NCBI RefSeq assembly: GCF_030068445.1
Contig: NZ_JAQPOK010000039.1
Location: 1-43,039, forward strand
Direction: 5' to 3'
Origin: Roseofilum halophilum BLCC-M91
Lineage (GTDB): Bacteria > Cyanobacteriota > Cyanobacteriia > Cyanobacteriales > Desertifilaceae
Length of the DNA stretch: 43,039 nucleotides
Part shown: one piece after another, positions 8,230 to 18,882 of the stretch
Position numbering within the stretch: the stretch's first letter is position 1
Layout: each line of letters starts with the position of its first letter
The notes under the pieces: model-generated
Database searches by the model: none
What the model was told of the DNA's origin: nothing
The model's input: only the letters and a program-made list of their open reading frames with translations
Program-made: the position numbers and the translations under genes

Positions 8230-9123
8230 ATGACTCGGCAAACCCACGATCAATTTGCCAAACAATACCTAAAAGAACTGCTCGAACCCCTGGGAACCGT
8301 AGAAATTAGTCGCGAAATTCCAGGGGAAACCCTGCAAATTGACCTCTTTTTCCAACCTTCCCCGGAACCTCCCAGTAACCCTCCACCCTTGGGTTTACTC
8401 GCTCAACTTGCCTCTACCCCTTGCCTATGGGAACCGTTTCGCAACTGTCCCAGTAAACGAGAAATTAGTAGTTGTGTCCTCAAACTGCTGTACATCCATG
8501 GAGAATTCTATCGTCAGGCAACACGAGACAAACAACCTATAGATACCCAAACCTTACCCAATCTGTGGATTTTAACCCCCACCGTATCCGAAAGAGTTGT
8601 AGAGTTGTGTGGCGCTCATGCAGATGAGAAAAATTGGTGTACGGGAGTTTACCGATTTGCCGAGCTTTTCCACACCGGAATTATCGCCATTAACCAACTC
8701 CCCGAAACCCCAGAAACCCTCTGGTTAAGACTGTTGGGAAAAGGGGGAACCCAGAAAAGAGCCATCCAACAAGTGCTAGAGCTGCCAGATGATGATCCGC
8801 AACGGCGTAGTATTCTAGAACTCATTGGCGTATGGCGGATTAATGTACAAGCTAAAATAGACCTCAATCCAGAAGACCAGGAGTTAGTTATGGAATTAAC
8901 CCCCGCTTACTTAAAATGGCGAGAAGATACAGTACAAGAAGGTGTTCAACAGGCTAAACGAGTAACGATTGAAACGTTATTGAGGACTCGCTTTGGTTCT
9001 TTGGATGAGGAGTTAGTGGGAATGATAGACAGCATGATGGAACTGGCTCTAGAAGAGTTGATTCCGGTCTGTATGCAGGCTTCTCGTGAGGAGTTGTTAG
9101 CCCGGTTTAGTCCAGAAAATTAA
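8230..9123 (+). CDS. Rpn/PD-(D/E)XK-like protein of unknown function, DUF4351-type C-terminus suspected
   Basis: The product is 297 residues from the ATG at 8230. The frame extends to a TTG at 8218, but the ATG gives the natural start MTRQTHDQFAKQYLKELL. This opening, then an E...ETLQIDLFF strand about 25-35 residues in, resembles the restriction-fold nuclease core of Rpn/YhgA-like 'putative transposase' proteins common in cyanobacteria. The C-terminus (about 240-297) carries a helical segment, ETLLRTRFGSLDEEL, like DUF4351. Members have been linked to RecA-independent recombination, but the role here is unknown. It is flanked by repeats and unrelated housekeeping genes. Confidence 0.65.
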   Translation: MTRQTHDQFAKQYLKELLEPLGTVEISREIPGETLQIDLFFQPSPEPPSNPPPLGLLAQLASTPCLWEPFRNCPSKREISSCVLKLLYIHGEFYRQATRDKQPIDTQTLPNLWILTPTVSERVVELCGAHADEKNWCTGVYRFAELFHTGIIAINQLPETPETLWLRLLGKGGTQKRAIQQVLELPDDDPQRRSILELIGVWRINVQAKIDLNPEDQELVMELTPAYLKWREDTVQEGVQQAKRVTIETLLRTRFGSLDEELVGMIDSMMELALEELIPVCMQASREELLARFSPEN

Positions 9124-9228
9124 TCCCCTGGTGTTCCCAGAAACCTGGCTTCTCCCATGTCTATCGTAGATGGTAAACTGCGTTAGGGTCTTAACGTCCC
9201 TATCCCCCTATCCCCTCATCCTCCGATC

Positions 9229-9858
9229 ATGCTTACCGTTGCCATCCCCAAAGGGGCCTTACTTAAAGAAACGATTCAACTGCTCCAGCAAGCGGGCCTC
9301 GATTTTAGTGCCTTTCTGGACTCAAGTAACCGTCAACTGCAAATTGTCGATCCGACGGGAACCATGAAAGGGTTATTGGTTCGCGCTCAAGATGTGCCCG
9401 TTTATGTCGAATATGGACAAGCCCAATTAGGGATTGTCGGCTATGATGTGTTGCGGGAAAAGAAACCGAATGTTGCCCAACTTGCCGATCTCGGTTTTGG
9501 GTATTGCCGCATGTCTGTAGCGGTGAAGCAGTCGAGTCCGTATGAAGAAGTGCTGGATTTACCTGCCCATTGTCGAGTTGCCTCTAAATCGGTCAATTGT
9601 GCCAGGGAATATTTCCATGGGTTAGATTTGCCCGTGGAGATTATCCCCTTGTATGGTTCTGTGGAGCTTGGGCCGATTACAGATATGTCTGAGGCAATAG
9701 TCGATTTAGTCTCTACAGGCAAAACCTTGAAGGAAAATGGGTTAGTGGAAATTAAGAAATTATTCGATAGTACCGCCTATTTGATTGCCCATCCCTTAAG
9801 TTATCGCCTGAATGTGGAAGGGATCGATCGCTGGATTACCCAATTGCAAAACTCTTAA
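9229..9858 (+). CDS. hisG: ATP phosphoribosyltransferase, short form
   Basis: The enzyme joins ATP and PRPP, the first step of histidine synthesis. At 209 residues it is the short HisG form, which lacks the C-terminal regulatory domain and needs HisZ for activity and feedback. No hisZ lies in this window. The sequence begins [22 protein letters not shown] and contains the phosphate-binding segment [18 protein letters not shown] (near 155-172), both diagnostic. The gene converges with the following minus-strand gene, with 22 bp between stops. Confidence 0.96.
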   Translation: MLTVAIPKGALLKETIQLLQQAGLDFSAFLDSSNRQLQIVDPTGTMKGLLVRAQDVPVYVEYGQAQLGIVGYDVLREKKPNVAQLADLGFGYCRMSVAVKQSSPYEEVLDLPAHCRVASKSVNCAREYFHGLDLPVEIIPLYGSVELGPITDMSEAIVDLVSTGKTLKENGLVEIKKLFDSTAYLIAHPLSYRLNVEGIDRWITQLQNS

Positions 9859-9880
9859 GCTAACCTCGATCCATTATCCA

Positions 9881-12769
9881 TTATTCATTAATCACTTCCA
9901 CAATTCCTTTTTCCCCATCAATGCGAACCCATTGCCCATCATGCAAGCGTTCCATAATGTTGGGAATATCCATTACTGCGGGAATTCCGTACTCTCGCGC
10001 CACGATCGCCCCATGGGATAGCCTTCCCCCAACTTCGGAAATCAATCCCCCTGCCTTACCTAAGACTAGAGACCAACCCGAATCCGTATAAGGAACGACT
10101 AAAATTGTATCCGCATTCACTTCTCCTACCTGCTGTAATTGATGCATTATTTTTACCCGACCTTCCGCTTGTCCCGGACTTGCGCCAATGCCCGATAACT
10201 TTTGCCCTTGCTTGAGTATAGGTCTGTGAGGAGAAGGGGTGAGTCTTTTGATGGGTTGATAGCCATAGACCACATAAGGGATAGATTTCACCTCTTTATC
10301 TTCAGCCAACTCCGCTTTGCGAGTCGCAATTATTTCCGGTATACTCTTCGCCGATCCGGAGATATCCGTATTTTCAGACAACACCCCTTGTACCTCCGGC
10401 AAAGTCAGAAAAAAGATATCCCCTTTACTGTGTAAAATAGCCGCCTCTATCCAGAACTTCTCTAGAGCCAAGAAACTCCAGCGCAACTCGGCCAACAATT
10501 GGCTATAGACTTGAGTAACGCGACCTTTAAGATTTAAGCGCACTTGTACAATTTGAATTTTTAAGCCTTTCGGTAAGGTTTTGGGGCGATCGCCTTTGAT
10601 ATCATGTAACTGTCTTAAAAACATATCCCTAACCATCCTCGGATGATCCCGCCATCGAGGAACGGAAATATCTGTAGCCACCTCACTCAGATACCCATAA
10701 TCTTGCATAAACTCGTAAAGCTGATCGATAATATTCTGACCATCCGGTAGTTCAGACAGCCGACCAAATAAGCTTTCCGGGGTTTCCGTCTCCAAATGGG
10801 GTAACAAATGGTGGGCACAAGTGGCCAACTCTTTCAGGGCTTCGAGAGCCGCAACTTCCGGCATTTTCTGATAATCCAAATCCTGTTCAGAAACCCGAAA
10901 GACCGCCTGCCTCAAGGCGAAACTCAACGGAGCCAAAATACTGTAATAGGTCGCTCGCTTAAGAGTTTCTAAAATTAAATCTACTCGGTCTAAACACTCC
11001 TGTGGCGTTTGAGGAGATTGGCTTTTCAATTGCTCTAAGGTAGGGGCAAACCACTGACGGTTATCGCGCTCAAAATCCTCTTCTAGAAACCATTCCCGTT
11101 GCAACAGTCGCCATAATCCCGGAATCTGTTTTACCGTTGATGATACGGGCGGTCGGGTAAACTTGGCTCCTCGGGTGAGAAACTCCAAACTTTCGGGAGG
11201 CAGTCCCATTTTGCGGAAAATATCCCCTAATAAAGATGCATTAAAATAGGCAACAGAATGGTGGAGCGTGGCTAATTGATTTAAGTCTAAATTAGCAATT
11301 TTTGTGCCTAAAACAATGGCAAAAATATCGCGCCAGACTCCACAAGTGAGGGGCTGATTAATTGACCAGGTAAGGGGATGAATAAAACCGGGAATTACTT
11401 CTGCTGCGATTTTTCTGGTCCAAATGGGAATCAGGGTGGTAATGGGGCGAGTTTGTAAAATCCAGAGTTGTTGGCCATCATACGTCCATTCAATATCTTG
11501 GGGAATTCCGTAATAGTGGCCTTCAATTTGACGGGCAATTTCAGCCACTTGGTGAATTAAGGCGGGGGGAATATCTCCGTCGCCATTTAAGATTTGGGTC
11601 GTGGGTTCTCCCTCGGTTTCAACGACTAACACGCGGTAGGATTCTGGAGTCACTTGACCGGATACGACAAGGGTGGGATCTCCGGGAAGGGCTTCAATAA
11701 TTACATCATCGCCACTGCGGGCAATGGGATCGCGGCTAAAGGCGACACCGGAAAAAACTCCAACAATTTGTTTTTGAATTAAAACGGCGACTTGGGTATC
11801 GGGGAGTTGTCGATTTTGCCGATAGGCGATCGCCTGGGGATTATCGGCCGATCGCATACAGGTGAGGATGGCTTGGTGGAGGCTTTGGGGGTTGGCGATC
11901 TGGGGAATACTGGTATATTGACCGGCGGCCGAGGAGTAATTGGTATCTTCTCCAAAGGCTGAAGATCGGACAATGAGAGGGTTTTGGGGGGAAGGTTTGA
12001 GCCAGTCGATGGCTGGTTGGGGGTCATCTCCAGGGAGTAAAATCCAACCCGGTGGTACAGCATAACCGAGTTTTTTTAGGTAGGCCAGGTTAGCGGCTTT
12101 TGCACCGACTTCTTGGGATTTGAGGGGTCGATCAAGGGAGAGAATACCGGAGTTTCGGGAAAAAAATGAGGGCATATTGGGGTTTGGGGTGGAGGAGTCG
12201 GCAGGAAGATCGAGGTCGTCGGGGATGTGTTGGTAGATGAGCGCAAGGGTGGCATTGAGGGAGATGGTGGCGATCGCCAAACCTTTGGCACTCGGATGCA
12301 TGAGAATCTGAAGCAGGGGAAACAGGATTAAAATCCCATATTGACGGGATTTGCGCTCCCGGACGATAGCCAAACCCACCAGGGCAATCAGTCCCACAAG
12401 CAGGGAAATTTGCCAATTATGTACCACTAATCCCCAGGTGGCGTTGGTGGTTCCTGCGCCTTTGCTGATGAAGTAGCGCCCCAAAACTAGGGCAATGAGG
12501 GCGAGGATTTCCCACACGGGACTCTGGGGAAAGAGCGATCGCGCCAAGAGAACTGCACCGATCCCTTTTCCCGCTTCCGATAAGACGGCACTGATGCCGG
12601 CCACTTTACCCCCATGATAAAAGGCCGCCGAGACCGAAATATTGCCCGTCCCCAGTTGAGCTAAGTTTTTGCCAGTCAAGGCCAAGGTTAGCCATTGGAT
12701 CAGGGGAGTGCCGCCGAGCAATGGACAGAGGGTTAAAATAGCCAGACCTTTGAGCAGTTCCATAGACAT
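9881..12769 (-). CDS. Fusion: PlsY-like membrane domain + PEP synthase/PPDK-like ATP-grasp and phospho-His domains
   Basis: In this 962-residue protein, residues 1-195 are polytopic and aligned in order with PlsY acyl-phosphate:glycerol-3-phosphate acyltransferase. GTGNIS stands where PlsY has GSGNxGxTN, followed by EAGKGIGAV and KGAGTTNATWG. Residues about 215-450 form a PPDK/PEP-synthase ATP-binding domain (KAANLAYLKKLGYAVPPGW, IVRSSAFGEDTNYSSAAGQY, DIEWTYDGQQLWILQTRPIT). Residues about 450-850 are a helical linker. Residues about 870-962 are the swivelling phospho-His domain with H919 in GGRLSHGAIVARE. There is no PEP-binding TIM barrel, so the soluble part resembles rifampicin phosphotransferase more than true PEP synthase. 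The substrate is unknown. Confidence 0.85.
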   Translation of the reverse strand: MSMELLKGLAILTLCPLLGGTPLIQWLTLALTGKNLAQLGTGNISVSAAFYHGGKVAGISAVLSEAGKGIGAVLLARSLFPQSPVWEILALIALVLGRYFISKGAGTTNATWGLVVHNWQISLLVGLIALVGLAIVRERKSRQYGILILFPLLQILMHPSAKGLAIATISLNATLALIYQHIPDDLDLPADSSTPNPNMPSFFSRNSGILSLDRPLKSQEVGAKAANLAYLKKLGYAVPPGWILLPGDDPQPAIDWLKPSPQNPLIVRSSAFGEDTNYSSAAGQYTSIPQIANPQSLHQAILTCMRSADNPQAIAYRQNRQLPDTQVAVLIQKQIVGVFSGVAFSRDPIARSGDDVIIEALPGDPTLVVSGQVTPESYRVLVVETEGEPTTQILNGDGDIPPALIHQVAEIARQIEGHYYGIPQDIEWTYDGQQLWILQTRPITTLIPIWTRKIAAEVIPGFIHPLTWSINQPLTCGVWRDIFAIVLGTKIANLDLNQLATLHHSVAYFNASLLGDIFRKMGLPPESLEFLTRGAKFTRPPVSSTVKQIPGLWRLLQREWFLEEDFERDNRQWFAPTLEQLKSQSPQTPQECLDRVDLILETLKRATYYSILAPLSFALRQAVFRVSEQDLDYQKMPEVAALEALKELATCAHHLLPHLETETPESLFGRLSELPDGQNIIDQLYEFMQDYGYLSEVATDISVPRWRDHPRMVRDMFLRQLHDIKGDRPKTLPKGLKIQIVQVRLNLKGRVTQVYSQLLAELRWSFLALEKFWIEAAILHSKGDIFFLTLPEVQGVLSENTDISGSAKSIPEIIATRKAELAEDKEVKSIPYVVYGYQPIKRLTPSPHRPILKQGQKLSGIGASPGQAEGRVKIMHQLQQVGEVNADTILVVPYTDSGWSLVLGKAGGLISEVGGRLSHGAIVAREYGIPAVMDIPNIMERLHDGQWVRIDGEKGIVEVINE

Positions 12770-12770
12770 A

Positions 12771-12790
12771 AATGATCCGCAATGATCCGC
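12771..12790. repeat. 10-bp tandem duplication AATGATCCGC x2
   Basis: Two identical decamers lie back to back immediately upstream of the PlsY/PPDK-like fusion gene (on its promoter side, minus strand). This may be chance or slippage. Confidence 0.5.
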
Positions 12791-12890
12791 GAGTGGTCGT
12801 TGATGGCGATCTTAATATGACAATGGGGAGATGGGGAGGATGGGAATAGGACATCTGAGTGTTTCCGGATCTCCCCATTCCCGTTTCTTT

Positions 12891-14222
<1,332 letters not shown>

Positions 14223-14297
14223 TTAGAATACGCCATGGATAGCCAATCCGCCTTGAATTTTGGAAAGTATTTGGGATTGAAACTTGGAGATTAAACC

Positions 14298-14684
14298 ATG
14301 CGATTTTTACACACCATGTTACGAGTGAAAAATTTAGAAGAGTCTCTAAGCTTTTATTGTGACGTTTTAGGGATGAAACTGCTGCGCCAGAAGGACTATC
14401 CGGGGGGAGAGTTTACCCTAGCCTTTGTTGGGTATGGGGAAGAGTCGGATCATACCGTTCTGGAGTTGACCTATAACTGGGGTCAAGACCAGTACACTCT
14501 CGGCGATGCCTATGGTCATATTGCCCTAGGGGTTGAGGATATTTATCAAACCTGTGACCAAATTAAGGGGAAAGGCGGTAAAGTGGTGCGCGAACCGGGG
14601 CCGATGAAGCATGGTTCGACGGTAATTGCTTTTGTGGAAGACCCGAATGGCTATAAAGTGGAACTGATCCAAACAAAGTCTTAG
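14298..14684 (+). CDS. gloA: Lactoylglutathione lyase (glyoxalase I)
   Basis: The enzyme isomerises the methylglyoxal-glutathione hemithioacetal to S-lactoylglutathione. The 128-residue, two-betaalphabetabetabeta sequence carries the metal ligands at exactly the positions of the E. coli enzyme: H5, E56, H74 and E122. This favours a Ni2+/Co2+-type enzyme. GGAG precedes the ATG. It diverges from eno. The partner glyoxalase II gene is at 26286-27059, so the full detoxification pair lies in the window, about 12 kb apart. A DUF2079 gene follows after 20 bp, probably co-transcribed. Confidence 0.95.
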   Translation: MRFLHTMLRVKNLEESLSFYCDVLGMKLLRQKDYPGGEFTLAFVGYGEESDHTVLELTYNWGQDQYTLGDAYGHIALGVEDIYQTCDQIKGKGGKVVREPGPMKHGSTVIAFVEDPNGYKVELIQTKS

Positions 14685-14704
14685 AGAGCTTCGGCAAGAG
14701 TTAT

Positions 14705-16396
14705 ATGACTGCCAATGTAGAGCAAGGGAGAAACATAACCCCCCTTCAAGCGAATGAATGGAAGCCCCTGCTAATGGTCGGGGGATTTTTTTTGATGGTC
14801 TGTATGGTGCTGGTGTTGCATCGCCATTTCACGTTCTACTCGTCCTACGATCAGGGCATTTTTAATCAGGTGATGTGGAATGGAGTCCAGGGGAATTTTT
14901 TCCAAAGTAGCCTGTCGTCGCAGCTTTCGACGAATGTGGTTCATGCTGGGGAAGTGCCAGAGGTGAGTTATCACCGGTTGGGACAGCATTTTACCCCGGC
15001 TTTGCTCTTCTGGTTGCCGTTCTATTCTTTGTTTCCGCAAGCGGCGACCCTATCCGTATTATTAGTGACGGTGATTTCGGCGGCGGGTCTGGTGTTATAC
15101 GTGCTGGCTCGGCAGTATTTGGAGCCGACTCCGGCTCGCTGGATTACATTTAGCTATTATGGGGCCCATGCGGTAATTGGGCCAACTCTGTGTAATTTCC
15201 ATGATAATTTCCAGTTGCCTCTGTTTATGTTTACGCTGCTGCTGGCCATGGAAAAGCGCTGGTGGTGGCTGTTTGCGCTCATGTGTCCTTTGATTTTGGC
15301 CATTCGCGAGGATACGGGGATTGCTTTGTTTGGGGTGGGCATGTATATGATTTTGAGCCGCCGGTTTCCTCGGATTGGGGCGATCGTTTGTGTGCTGAGT
15401 TTTGGGTATATTTTGGCGTTGACCAATCTGATTATGCCCCTGTTTTCCGATGATATTTCTAAGCGCTTTATGTTGGAGCAATTTGGCCAATATACGGAGG
15501 CAGAGGAAGCGTCAACCCTGGATATCATTGGGGGGATGTTGATGAATCCGGGGAAATTGGCGATCGAATTGTTTACGCCATTTTCACTGACGATTAGGTA
15601 TATTATCGCTCAATGGCTGCCCCTTGCGTTTGTGCCGGTGGTGGCCCCGACTTCCTGGGTAATTGCGGGGTTTCCCTTGCTGAAATTACTCTCCGGTCAG
15701 ACGACTTCCTTACTCTCGATTAATGTGCGCTATGCCATTGCTCTGGTTCCGGGCCTCTGTTATGGGACGATTTTATGGTGGTCTGGGGAAGGGTTTAATA
15801 ATTTTTTTCAGCCCAAAAAGCCACGGAAACCCCGCTCTCTGACACGCTTCTGGAAACGGGTGTGGGCAATTTGTCTTAGCACTTCGATTTTTTTGGCGAT
15901 CGCCGCTAATCCCAATCGCACGCTATACTTCATTGTGCCCGATGCCGTGGAGCCATGGGTTTATGTCTCCCCCCTCCAACAATGGCAAAGAAGCCGGGAA
16001 ATCTATGAGATTATCGGTCAAATTCCCGACGATGCCAGTGTTGCAGCCACAACCTATATCATTCCCCATCTGTCGAGTCGTCGCGAGATTATCCGTTCCC
16101 CCTTTGTGTTTATTCGGGGCGATAATGGGCAAGTGGAAACAGTGGATTATCTGGTGGTTGATTTATGGCGTTTGGTGCGCTATCAACCGGCGTTTGATGA
16201 TGATTTAGAATTGCTCAAAATCCATGTGGGGTTAATTAATCATCTGCTTGTCACATCCCAGTATGGCGTGACTGAGTTTATCAATGGGGTGATTTTAATG
16301 CAAAAAGGGGTTAATTCTGTTCCCCAGGAGTTACAGCAATGGCAAGAATATGAACAATCCATTCAACCGATTTTGAATCAACTACAAGTGCCATGA
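14705..16396 (+). CDS. DUF2079 family polytopic membrane protein
   Basis: This 563-residue protein has about nine to ten hydrophobic segments between residues 20 and 400 and a soluble C-terminal part (about 410-563). The start region, HRHFTFYSSYDQGIFNQVMWN, is the hallmark of DUF2079. In the family the conserved luminal Asp of the SYDQGIFNQ motif recalls the catalytic Asp of GT-C glycosyltransferases (PMT/ArnT-like). A lipid-linked sugar-transferase role is therefore conceivable but unproven. It sits 20 bp after gloA, and no clear functional link to that gene is visible. Confidence 0.85.
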   Translation: MTANVEQGRNITPLQANEWKPLLMVGGFFLMVCMVLVLHRHFTFYSSYDQGIFNQVMWNGVQGNFFQSSLSSQLSTNVVHAGEVPEVSYHRLGQHFTPALLFWLPFYSLFPQAATLSVLLVTVISAAGLVLYVLARQYLEPTPARWITFSYYGAHAVIGPTLCNFHDNFQLPLFMFTLLLAMEKRWWWLFALMCPLILAIREDTGIALFGVGMYMILSRRFPRIGAIVCVLSFGYILALTNLIMPLFSDDISKRFMLEQFGQYTEAEEASTLDIIGGMLMNPGKLAIELFTPFSLTIRYIIAQWLPLAFVPVVAPTSWVIAGFPLLKLLSGQTTSLLSINVRYAIALVPGLCYGTILWWSGEGFNNFFQPKKPRKPRSLTRFWKRVWAICLSTSIFLAIAANPNRTLYFIVPDAVEPWVYVSPLQQWQRSREIYEIIGQIPDDASVAATTYIIPHLSSRREIIRSPFVFIRGDNGQVETVDYLVVDLWRLVRYQPAFDDDLELLKIHVGLINHLLVTSQYGVTEFINGVILMQKGVNSVPQELQQWQEYEQSIQPILNQLQVP

Positions 16397-16401
16397 GACA
16401 G

Positions 16402-16612
16402 GGTAGGGGCGGGTTTCAAACCCGCATGAGACAGGGTAGGGGCGGGTATACCCTATCCTCCATTTCCCACCGATGTAGGGGCGGGTATACCCTATCCTCC
16501 ATTTCCCACTGATGTAGGGGTGGGTATACCCTATCCTCCATTTCCCACTGATGTAGGGGTGGGTTTCAAACCCACCCCTACAAATTCATAATTCCCCATT
16601 CTTGTAGGGGTG
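16402..16612. repeat. GTAGGGG repeat block with three 39-bp tandem units
   Basis: Three tandem copies of a 39-bp unit occupy 16436-16474, 16475-16513 and 16514-16552. They differ at single C/T positions, and each holds GTAGGGG(C/T)GGGTATACCC and CCTCCATTTCCCAC. A partial fourth starts at 16553 and runs straight into a palindrome (GTAGGGGTGGGTTT, C, AAACCCACCCCTAC; 16553-16581). Related fragments occur at about 16402-16430 and 16600-16617. The block fills most of the 350-bp gap between the DUF2079 gene and the RarD-like gene. No coding frame of note is seen. Confidence 0.85.
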
Positions 16613-16747
16613 GGTTTCGCCCAGATTGAGGACAGGCAGCGATCGCCTGATTAAAAACCAAATTATTTTAGATTATGATTATGGAAGTGTAATTTCCAGC
16701 TAAAGGTATTCATTGTTAAGGGTTCATTCATCGGGGTTTTTGTCGGC

Positions 16748-17647
16748 ATGTCAATCCAGTTTAATATCGGAATTCTCTATGCCGTTTTGGCCTATGGAGC
16801 CTGGGGACTCTTACCCCTGTACTGGAAGTTATTAGAGTCTGTGCCTGCGGTGGAGATTCTCTGTCATCGGATGATGTGGTCTGCATTGCTATTGTTGGCA
16901 GTGTTGGCGATACAGGGACGATTGATAGAAGTGAAGCGATTGTGGCGATCGCCGAAACGGTTGGCTCTGCTCTTCTCTACAGCCGCCCTGATCTCGCTGA
17001 ACTGGGGCATTTATATTTATGGTGTGAATAGCGATCGCGTTTTGGAAGCCAGTTTGGGCTATTTTATTAATCCCCTATTCAGCGTTTTCCTCGGCTATGT
17101 CTTTCTGGGAGAGAAACTGAATATTTGGAAAATAATCGCCGTGATCCTGGCTGTTCTGGGAGTCGGGAATCTGATTTGGGAACTCGGAGAAATTCCGTTG
17201 ATTGCGATCGGTCTAACCCTAACCTTCGGATTATACGGTCTCATCCGTAAAGTTGCCGCCATCCAAGCCCTGGCCGGATTAACCGTTGAAACCCTCCTAA
17301 TGACCCCCTTTGCCCTCGCTCTAGTCCTGCATTGGGCAAAAACCGGCTCAGGCAACTTTGGACTCACCTTACCCATCACCCTCCTATTTATCGGTTGTGG
17401 TCTAGTCACCTCCTTACCCTTACTCTGGTTTAACTTAGCTGCGAAAAAATTACACTTATCAACCCTGGGTTTTTTGCAATATATCGGGCCCACATTTCAA
17501 CTGATTTTAGCCGTCTTTCTCTATCACGAACCCTTTACCCGCACCCACGCCATCTCCTTTGGCCTCATTTGGACAGCACTGGCGATTTATTCAACCCATT
17601 CTCTCCTTCAGGTCGTGGGTGCATCGAAAGTTTCCGATTATCAGTAA
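16748..17647 (+). CDS. rarD: EamA/RarD-family drug/metabolite transporter
   Basis: This 299-residue protein has about ten hydrophobic segments spread over the whole length, as in the DMT superfamily (two EamA repeats). The N-terminus YAVLAYGAWGLLPLYWKLL, the motif EILCHRMMWS, and the later VNSDRVLEASLGYFINPL and LQYIGPTFQ are the signature of the RarD subgroup. The substrate is unknown; the original chloramphenicol-sensitivity link of E. coli RarD does not define it. The gene is followed by an imperfect hairpin with a T-run at 17651-17680 that may be its terminator. Confidence 0.9.
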   Translation: MSIQFNIGILYAVLAYGAWGLLPLYWKLLESVPAVEILCHRMMWSALLLLAVLAIQGRLIEVKRLWRSPKRLALLFSTAALISLNWGIYIYGVNSDRVLEASLGYFINPLFSVFLGYVFLGEKLNIWKIIAVILAVLGVGNLIWELGEIPLIAIGLTLTFGLYGLIRKVAAIQALAGLTVETLLMTPFALALVLHWAKTGSGNFGLTLPITLLFIGCGLVTSLPLLWFNLAAKKLHLSTLGFLQYIGPTFQLILAVFLYHEPFTRTHAISFGLIWTALAIYSTHSLLQVVGASKVSDYQ

Positions 17648-17650
17648 TCA

Positions 17651-17680
17651 AGACCTCAAAAAGTTAGGCCTTTTAATTTT
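17651..17680 (+). terminator. Possible weak terminator after rarD-like gene
   Basis: AAGACCT, loop, AGGCCTTTTAATTTT. The arms pair with one mismatch and are followed by T-rich sequence, starting a few nt after the rarD-like stop. Confidence 0.4.
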
Positions 17681-17886
17681 CGATCGCGGTAGGAATTGAT
17701 CCTATCCAATCCTATTCCCACTCGCGATAGAATGGGTTGCATTTGACAGCTCAGATGAGATATACTCAACCCGAATCTGATTTACACAAGGATGAACGAT
17801 CTTCAAACAATAAAGACCCGTTGCCCCAGCATCGTTGTTAAGAAAATATGCATTGACCATAAAGGACAAAAAAGAGGGAAGTTTTA

Positions 17887-18849
17887 ATGGAATACCCAAG
17901 CTGTTCGCTTTCAATCTTGGTAGCCCGTACCGACATTCCATTTATGATGCACACCATTCCTCATTTGGTGAAGATGTGCAACTTCCCCTTTCGCCAACGC
18001 TTGCTGGCCATCGATACAGCCCCTCTTTCAGGAGATAAAGTCAATCGTCCTGGGGTAGGAACATTAGAGCAAGTACGTGAATATTGTAGCCAGTTATTAT
18101 CTTCTGGAGCCGTCGATCGCGTGGTAGATATTAACTACGATCCAGACTACCGCCGTCAAGTTTATCAAAAACATTTGGGTAACGGTAGTATCCGACCGAC
18201 CCATAATTATAAAGGTTATCCTATTCTAGGCACAATTTTTTCCCTGGAAGAACCAACGGGTGATTATCTTCTGCACTTCGATAGTGATATGATGCTCTAT
18301 CAACAGTCAGATTATAGCTGGATCGAAGCCGGTATTGAAGTATTCAAAAATCATCCAGAAGTGATGGCCGTTCGTCCCTTATCCGGGCCCCCCACAGAAG
18401 ACAAGAAATTTTATCAAGGCAAAAAAAAATATACAAAAGATCCAGACGGATTTTATAAATTTAAGTTTTTCTCATCTAGAGCGTATTTAATTGACCGCAA
18501 ACGCTTCGATTCTTTACTCCCGTTGCCAGTCCTATGGCGTTCCTATCGTAATCAATGGCTCAATCCTCTACCGAGTCAAATGAAAACGATCCTCAACTGC
18601 TATACGGGTAAGGGGAAACTTGCATCTTGGGAAGTGATGGTCTCGCAACGGATTGAAAATAACGCCTATGTTCGTGCTACGATGGATTCGCCACAAGCTT
18701 GGACGATTCATCCGAATACGCGATCGCCAAAATTTATTGCTGCCCTACCGGAAATTATACAAGCCATTGAATCGGGCCAGTATCCTTCAACTCAAGCAGG
18801 GTACTACGATCTAAAACTCAATGATTGGTTGAATTATTTGAGTGCTTAA
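17887..18849 (+). CDS. Glycosyltransferase, GT-A-like fold
   Basis: The product is 320 residues. The central HFDSDMML (about 137-144) is a DxD motif of GT-A glycosyltransferases, which bind nucleotide-sugar through a divalent metal. The N-terminal SLSILVARTDIPFMMHTIPHL fits the first strand and helix. A basic mid-region and KLASWEVMVSQRI, where E is a candidate acid, follow. No membrane segment is seen, so it is probably cytosolic. GAGGGAAG precedes the ATG with good spacing. It opens a plus-strand run of glycosylation and modification genes (to 22636). Donor and acceptor sugars are unknown. Confidence 0.75.
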   Translation: MEYPSCSLSILVARTDIPFMMHTIPHLVKMCNFPFRQRLLAIDTAPLSGDKVNRPGVGTLEQVREYCSQLLSSGAVDRVVDINYDPDYRRQVYQKHLGNGSIRPTHNYKGYPILGTIFSLEEPTGDYLLHFDSDMMLYQQSDYSWIEAGIEVFKNHPEVMAVRPLSGPPTEDKKFYQGKKKYTKDPDGFYKFKFFSSRAYLIDRKRFDSLLPLPVLWRSYRNQWLNPLPSQMKTILNCYTGKGKLASWEVMVSQRIENNAYVRATMDSPQAWTIHPNTRSPKFIAALPEIIQAIESGQYPSTQAGYYDLKLNDWLNYLSA

Positions 18850-18882
18850 GCGATCGATAAATACTGTTTTTGGGGTCAAAAT

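Noticed and set aside
9170-9367. Frame overlapping the hisG start
   Set aside because: It lies in another frame over the hisG N-terminus without a ribosome site or family match.
16402-16612. Possible CRISPR array
   Set aside because: The 39-bp units are contiguous with no spacers, and no cas genes are present.
17702-17941. 79-codon minus-strand frame before the glycosyltransferase
   Set aside because: It overlaps the 5' end of that gene and its ribosome-binding site, and its composition is not protein-like.
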